A stretch of DNA of 64,000 nucleotides from contig CM055092.1 of the NCBI GenBank assembly GCA_029204225.1, forward strand, positions 64,343,190 through 64,407,189. The letters run 5' to 3'. The first letter of the stretch is position 1; every line of letters begins with the position of its first letter. The notes beneath the pieces are model-generated. The model saw only the letters and a list, made by a program, of their open reading frames with translations. It was not told where the DNA came from and did not search any database. Position numbers and translations under genes: made by a program. The stretch comes from Diphasiastrum complanatum. Lineage: Eukaryota > Streptophyta > Lycopodiopsida > Lycopodiales > Lycopodiaceae. Shown here in pieces: positions 58,140 through 64,000 of this stretch.

Positions 58140-59235
58140 GCCACAAGTTTTTTTTTAATTTAAAAAGTTAAATTTTTATTCACACAAACCTGCCCACAGA
58201 CTTTGCCCCGGTTTTTGTGATTGACATGTGTTTTTTTATCCCATAAATTTCTTGAATGCTATGTCCATATTGAAAATTACACTTAATCTTTTAAATTGTG
58301 TGCAACATGAGTGCATGCATATGTGGCATTGGGAGCCTGTCAAAAATATCATCGGCTCGTGCATCGAGGGTCGTGTGCACACAATTTTGTGGTAATGATT
58401 TCAAGGCTCACCAAGAATTTCAATTTTTTGGTGAGCATTTGCTACCCGTGCCACATGGCGCATGGTGTAGCTCGATGACATTGGGTTGGGGCCAAAAAGT
58501 ACGGCAGTGCCTTGAAAGCTCAATGGGGAGCCCCCTTGCCTTGCGGGTTGGATCCCCAGGGCAAAGCCCAAGTTGCACCGAAGTCTCGAGGGCATCGGGC
58601 CTTCCCTTACGTAATACGAAGATTTTGTCTTTCGGGTTTTTTTTTTCAATTTTTTGTTCTGTGTTTTTTTGTAAAAAAAAATTTGGGTTTTCTTTTGCAA
58701 AATTTTTTTAGTCTTCCCATTTTTCCAACAAAATCAAAAGAATTCAATTTTTTTTTGGTGGAACATGCATGTGAACAGTCAATCGCAAGATACCACATAG
58801 CAACATGTACATTCCACATGCAACATTTCGCACAGAATGTACATCTGCGCTTGCACAACATTTCATCATAAATCTATCCACTTGAAAATTATGACAAAAA
58901 TGCTCACAAAAAAATTTGGTTCTAATTTACATGACCAATGTGCTTCTAGAGTACTTCCAAAATTTTAAAAAATAAAATTGGAGCACTTGGCATTATGACT
59001 TTTAAACTAATGCCACAACTTTTCTTTGTATTCTGGAGAATCCGAGTCCCAGAGTTCAAGAACATAATGTTCATGTGAAGATAGAACCAAAAATTTTGGT
59101 TCTAATTTCACATAAAAAATGACACATAGCACATGAAAATTTTGAGGTTGTCCACAGGCACATTTTATTTTAAAACAAAGCTGAAAAGAACTTACAATAC
59201 AAAGCACCATAAAGTGAAGCAAGTTTTAGGATACC
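58140..59235. other. spacer, no gene seen
   Basis: Contains long A and T runs (for example near 58,635-58,755) and no recognisable protein. Nothing else can be supported. Confidence 0.6.
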
Positions 59236-59239
59236 CAAC

Positions 59240-60640
59240 TGTTACCTGCCACCATCCCACAAAACGCAACCGCACGAGTTAGTTCAGTGAGGAAGACAAA
59301 TGTCATAGCTGAGCATCAGTTGTCATCCATGTCCGAAACAAGATTCACTATCAACTTAATTAGAAAGTATAATCATTAGTCCAATATTTCCTACCAAACA
59401 TTTTACCACATCGTAGGTCTTGCCCTAATGTCACCGTATCAGGGCATCCGCCAAGTATACCTATTATTAAATGACAATCACATAGCTTAAAACGATGAAC
59501 CCATAACCAGTCACAACAAGTGAAAAATATGTAGTTTGGCCATAGGAGTCGGTAGCAGGGCATATTAATGCCATCCTGTACCCATCAGTACCTGTGAATC
59601 TTTTGGCACTCGATGAACTTTATGTACAAATGCTTGGGCAAATCCATGTTGTTCAAGTTGTCCTGGGCAAATCCATGTCATTGAAGCATACCAAACTTTG
59701 AATCGATTCAACAACATGAGATGCCAAAAATTGTAACTTAATAACTTGCTATAGTCCATTATTGTGTTTTACTGCAACAAGTAAAGTGTGTAAATTCTCA
59801 TAGGTATCAGGGTACCTCCGTACCATTCTGACCCCAAAGACTAGTATATTAGTCTCCTACGAGTGTGGCAAGTACTGAGCAAATCCATGCTTTCCAGTGC
59901 CACTATACATACACTTTAACTCGTATATACATATGAGCCCTAGCTTATTTTCATTTCCTTGGATAAGGTTGTTCAAATAGGGTTTTCTTTGGTCATATGC
60001 ATTAATAGTACTCTTAAAAAATGTGTACTGTTTAATAGGACCTCGTTTATCATACTTAGAGGAATGATGTGAAGCATATTACTTACAAATCAGCATAACC
60101 TTAAGCTATCATGGAATACATAAGAGTTTTACCCATATCCATTCCATCATTCGAAATCTTCTATAAGAAGTTGGGATTTTCATGAAATCATACCTGAATA
60201 TGTGTAGTAGATTCTTTTTGAGAGGTCGACATGATCGTTTCTTCCACTTGGTTACGTCACACGCCCTAATAGCATTTTGATTAAAGAGCCATGATTCTCA
60301 AGTTACATTCATAAAACCTTCTAGAAGTAAAGTATTACAAGGCTTGCCATCGATTTGTAAGAGCGAAGTATCCATTTGCCAAAGCCTACTTGTTTTGGTA
60401 TCCAAGAATTTATGGTTATTGATCATTATTAAGCGGTAGCCCTATGATATCACTTATCATACATCTTACTTGAAGACAAACAACATAAAGCGAATGTTGA
60501 GTTAGATTAGAAATCATACCTTTCTAGAGAACATCGTTAGCAATTCCTTGTTAGGCGAAGGTAGAGCCTTGGTGTGTAGAAGAGTGTAGTCGTGTTGTAG
60601 GATTGCAAAAAACAGGCTCCCATGCAATGTATGCATAGTA
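59240..60640 (-). repeat. gypsy 3' repeat, inverted copy of the 9.0-9.95 kb segment
   Basis: ACCTGCCACCATCCCAC at about 59,244, followed by AGTGAGGAAGACAAATGTCAT, is the reverse complement of the 9.89-9.94 kb phrase. GGGCAAATCCATG occurs twice (59,637 and 59,666), and CGTATCAGGGCATC at about 59,435 and a variant near 59,807 match 9,726-9,745. The segment lies 3' of a minus-strand gypsy RT and gag. The part beyond 59,950 has no clear partner. Confidence 0.5.
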
Positions 60641-60803
60641 GGATACACACTCATAAGTATTGAAAAAAGCTTCCTATATAGCCATCATTCTACTGTTGGC
60701 TAGAGAATGCATCATTTTATGAAAGAATCCTATCAAATCAGCGATCAACAACTGAAAAAAATCATCAATATCTCATTGAACTCCAAGAATTGAATTTCGC
60801 ATG

Positions 60804-61125
60804 TCATTCTTTCTGTACAACTTGCATGTATTCAAGGAGATCTGGAAGTTGCGACATTTTTGAAGCACTTTCTCCAAATTGGATAAGTGTTATGAGTCTG
60901 GTCCATGCACGCACAGATCGTCCAAGAAAATTTCCATAAATTTTTGCAAATATTCTTTGAATGTCGTCTGCATAACATGCTGGAAGGTGCTTGGGACATT
61001 GCAAACTCCGAATGGCATCACTTTGTTCCCCATTTCATGGCAAATGTTGTCTTGTGTTGGTCTTGACCTGGTTGTAGCCGCTGAAGCCACTCCACCAACA
61101 AGGATCGTAGTCTCTTGAATTGTGT
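60804..61125 (-). mobile_element. Ty3/gypsy reverse-transcriptase fragment
   Basis: The minus frame reads GNKVMPFGVCNVPSTFQHVM then LQKFMEIFLDDLCVHG, the RT block with the catalytic FLDD (about 60,930). Sequence after it, in a shifted frame, has the remains of the following L..CFEKC block. RT before and after this piece is absent. Confidence 0.85.
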
Positions 61126-61134
61126 GGGCGTTAA

Positions 61135-61505
61135 TTGTTCTCCCACATGCACTATCTTTTCTTCTTCACCTGGCTCGGCAAGGTTCATCGGCTATGTTCG
61201 CGCAGGTCCCTCAAAGACTTGTTCCGCTGGTGCCTGACTTTAATCAGGTTCTCTCTGAGCTTGAGGCATCATAATTACCACGTCGTCCAAGGTATAATTC
61301 TTGAAAGTTTCAGGCATCTCGTGAACTGGAGCTCGTCGAGATTCCTCTTTCAACATATTGATCTTAGCTCGACTGGTCATCTTTTGGTTTTCTGTCATAT
61401 GTGTAGAAGATGACGTTGTATCTGAGTCCATCTTGATTTACTTCAAGGAATCGAACACCTCCTTTTTGCTCTTTTTTGTCATTTTGGTGGAGTCTTCCTT
61501 GTTGT
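61135..61505 (-). mobile_element. gypsy polyprotein linker fragment
   Basis: The frame at 61,431-61,240 has ESRRAPVHEMPETFKNYTLDD, which looks like the linker before the protease or RT of a gypsy polyprotein. The similarity is weak, and the call rests mainly on the adjacent RT. Confidence 0.4.
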
Positions 61506-61509
61506 CTTT

Positions 61510-61735
61510 CATCCATCTGGGCTCCCATTGGCCTATTTACAATGACATCCTAGCCCTTTAAATCAAATGAACTTCAATCTAATGGTTCATTAGGAAAAGG
61601 GCCAAACTTACATGATTCATGTGAGTTTGAGAGATTCCCTTTTAACTTAGAACCTTATGAACTTGACTTTGGGCTTTTTAATTAATTTATTCTAATAAGG
61701 CCCAAAGTCCTTTTATTCAAGTTCTATTTATCTGA
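61510..61735 (-). repeat. LTR fragment of the 4.55-5.25 kb gypsy family
   Basis: On the minus strand the TTTGGGCCTTATTAG..GCCCAAAG segment, ACTCACATGAATCATGT and GTAAATAGGCCAATGG match 4,570-4,760 in order. It lies between gag (above) and the RT fragment (below), so the minus-strand element is rearranged or carries an extra insertion. Confidence 0.55.
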
Positions 61736-62095
61736 TTTGCGTGGTCACTGAGTCGGTCTTATACACGCAGGAAGCCGGTGCCCTCGCAATTCTTATTCTA
61801 ACTGTACATTGTATTGTGGCGGGTCCCACTAGGTAAGGCTTGGCCAACATTATTTCAAGTGGTGGGACCCACTTGTTCATTATTGTGCAGGAAATACCCA
61901 CAACAAGGTCCACGGCCCAAAGTAGTGGCGGTACCTCGACACTAGGCTACAACTGTCGTGAAGGGGAGTTGTTGTTGGTTCTTTTATTGCTGGGACATGG
62001 GTGCTTCAGGAAAAGTGTGGATAGAATTCGCTTACGTAAAACCTGAGGCTTTATTAGATGATGGCGATCAGCAAGAACTTGGACTTGCCAGATTT

Positions 62096-63635
62096 TCAAT
62101 AATACCCATAAGGGTCTGGTGGCCATACCAGATAACCTTCTTCATTGCCAATTGGGTAGTCGAGGTATGCCATCGGAGGATTCCAAGATAAATCTTGCTG
62201 ATATAATGGATCCTCATAGAACGGCGCAACTGGTCCCAATGTCATGGATTCTCCCAAATCATAATGTGGATATGACATGCTTGCTTGACTCTCTTGTTTG
62301 TCCAGGTATTCATGGTATGCCATGACCTGACGACTTTCCTCAACAGTCAATATCATAGATTTAGGACAAGGCTTTGTCATTGTAGGTTCTGGTTCTTGCT
62401 GTACAATTGGCCGTTTTGGGCTTGGATTCCCTGGATTTGGGCCATCTAAGCAATGTGATGTCTTGATGTAGCTTTGTGGTGGCTAGATGTTGAGTGGAAC
62501 ATTCCGACTTTGGTTGGATCTTGCTTATGATTGGCGTTGAAATCAGAGGACAATCTCCCACCTTAGTCTTTCCTTTCTCAATGGACTGCTCTCTTGAAGG
62601 TGGTACAGATGGATGACTGGTAGTTAGTTTGCCTTCAAGTTGCGTGGTTGACATGAGACCCCTTTGTAATTCATCCACCAGAAGTTGTTGCAACATTTGT
62701 TTAATGAGGCTTGGTAAAATCTGCTGGATTGCATCTGTTGCCAATTTCTTGACTTCTTTCGCTATCCCTGGTTGGATAGATGTTGTGTTGTTGGTGATTT
62801 ACGTGTGGTCGAGTCGACTTGTCTTAGGATCTTTCTCTCATTCCTTCCATCCATATCTGCTTCGTAACCAGGTGGCACTAGAAGTTTGCGTTTGTAGTGC
62901 AGCTTCTCGGTTGGTGGATTTGCATGCTCATATGTAGGTTGTCGATTCAAGTAGGTAGGAGTTATAACAGCTTTTCTTGGATCTCTTAGTGGACAATCAC
63001 GACATGGGTGATTGATGTCGCATTGTTCACACCAAGGATAAAAGGAGGACAGATCATTTCGGTGACAGATCATTTCGGTGTGGACATTCTGATCTACGAT
63101 GTTTACCTCCACATCCAAAACACCATACCGTGTGTAAGATTTCGTCACCTGTCAATTGATGCACGTACACCAGTATCAGGTCTCCTTTAATCCCTTCCAC
63201 AAAATATAGTGGTGAGCCAGTTTGAACTTCCTCTGCCTGGGATGATCCGCTCACTGATACAACCAATACTTCCACCAAACCTTGCCTAGCCACTAGAGAA
63301 GATCCTGAAAGTCCTGAGACCAATCCACTTTCTTTGGAGGAGCGATCTGATGGCAAGCTAGATGGCATAGATGAGGGTTTTGTTAATTGATTCCCAATCT
63401 CCAGAATTCCTTATTGGCTTGATTTCGTAATATCGGATTCCGAAATGGACGTTTGGACTGGTATATGATGTAAAGGGTGACATACTAATCTTGATCTCCT
63501 GCGGTAATCCGGCATAGAAAAATGCCATTTTGTGGTGACTAGGGAGACCGGTGGCAAATTGTGCAGTGTAGCCCTTGAGAGTTTCTCCGGAAAGCATTGA
63601 GATTTGGGCAAGCTGCTCATACATTGCCATGGCCT
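62096..63635 (-). mobile_element. gypsy gag remnant with zinc knuckles
   Basis: Minus order: the end of the gag domain (LSGETLKGYTAQFATGLPSH, AFFYAGLPQEIKISM; 63,600-63,450), a Ser-rich linker, zinc knuckles CFGCGGKHRRSECP (about 63,115-63,075) and CEQCDINHPCRDCPLRD (about 63,040-62,990), a basic region, a Gln/Leu-rich helical part (62,744-62,640) and a Tyr/Pro-rich tail ending GNEEGYLVWPPDPYGYY at 62,096. Frame changes separate the blocks. The knuckle pair with its CPLR ending matches the gag at 7.9 kb. The 61,740-62,090 stretch after it is unassigned. Confidence 0.85.
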
Positions 63636-63639
63636 GTTA

Positions 63640-64000
63640 TGTGCAAGATGAAGATGATATGGAGTGGTGTTGTGATGTACGAGAGAGAGATTGGGGGATG
63701 CAGCTTTTGAAATGTGTATGAGGGAATTGATGATGAGGAGATGGAAGAGGAAAAGAAAAGCAGAAACAATCATTTGTCTAGAACATTCACGGTTTGGGCA
63801 AGGGTAGATTTTATAAATAAATTCAATTTTGCCCTTCCAGCGAAAATCTTATGACGAGGGATGATAATTGGAAAAGTACTTATGTAGGTTTTTTGGCAAA
63901 GGGTTAGTTTTTCTTCAAAAAACTACTTTTCGACAGTCCTCCGCAAGTTTATAGAAGGATTTTTCAATACCAACTATAACTCGTTTAGCCTTGGCGGTCT
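63640..64000 (-). other. edge of window, upstream part of the gypsy gag region
   Basis: By position this should be further gag or leader of the minus-strand element, but no clear gag block is readable here. The element continues beyond the window. Confidence 0.4.

Overview
The window looks like nuclear DNA of a land plant with a large, transposon-loaded genome. The evidence is two spliced plant-type genes (a five-exon cytochrome P450 and a ten-exon DUF1399/glycine-rich-domain gene) standing in a mass of broken Ty1/copia and Ty3/gypsy elements, a CACTA-type transposase, a non-LTR element, long (TC)n runs and AT-rich spacers. The style suggests a fern, lycophyte or bryophyte more than a flowering plant, but that is only an impression; the sequence does not settle the species.

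Layout. 1-2.3 kb: 3' half of a copia element (+). 2.35-9.95 kb: gypsy sequence: an RNase H/integrase relic (-), then a Tat-like element (+) with LTR, primer-binding site, long motif-rich leader, broken gag and a 3' repeat. 10.0-11.45 kb: two (TC)n tracts and AT-rich spacer. 11.5-13.0 kb: 3' end of a LINE with a nuclease-like C-terminus. 13.35-15.44 kb: intact P450 gene (-). 16.85-19.35 kb: one end of a CACTA element with spliced TNP2-like exons (-). 19.7-26.4 kb: at least three gypsy relics, mostly (-). 27.6-30.0 kb: a gypsy gag/RT relic (+) carrying a small tRNA-derived insertion. 30.0-31.6 kb: degenerate tandem repeats built around a palindrome. 31.58-35.93 kb: 5' part of a Tat-like gypsy (+): LTR, PBS, a leader made of a minisatellite, gag N-terminus. 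36.1-42.2 kb: remains of an unrecognised gene (-), an LTR and gag C-terminus (-), and on (+) a methyltransferase-like piece and an FCP1/HAD-like piece. 44.0-49.1 kb: a copia element (-) with both LTRs, target duplication, PBS and PPT. 52.16-57.18 kb: intact glycine-rich-domain gene (-). 57.2-59.2 kb: GC-rich and hairpin-bearing spacer. 59.2-64.0 kb: gypsy sequence (-) of the same family as the 4.5-10 kb element.

Only the P450 and the glycine-rich-domain gene read as intact host genes; all their splice sites are GT-AG and phases agree. No functional link between them is visible.

The most unusual structure is at 35.9-40.2 kb. A gag gene stops at 35,930 on (+) and its missing C-terminal half starts at about 40,174 on (-), with the same five bases (TGTAG/CTACA) at both points. 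Undoing a 4.24-kb inversion would rejoin gag and also place the unknown gene in line, across an intron, with the methyltransferase-like and FCP1-like pieces. I therefore infer one large, now dead gene of unknown type broken by an inversion. I see nothing that proves a working new system.
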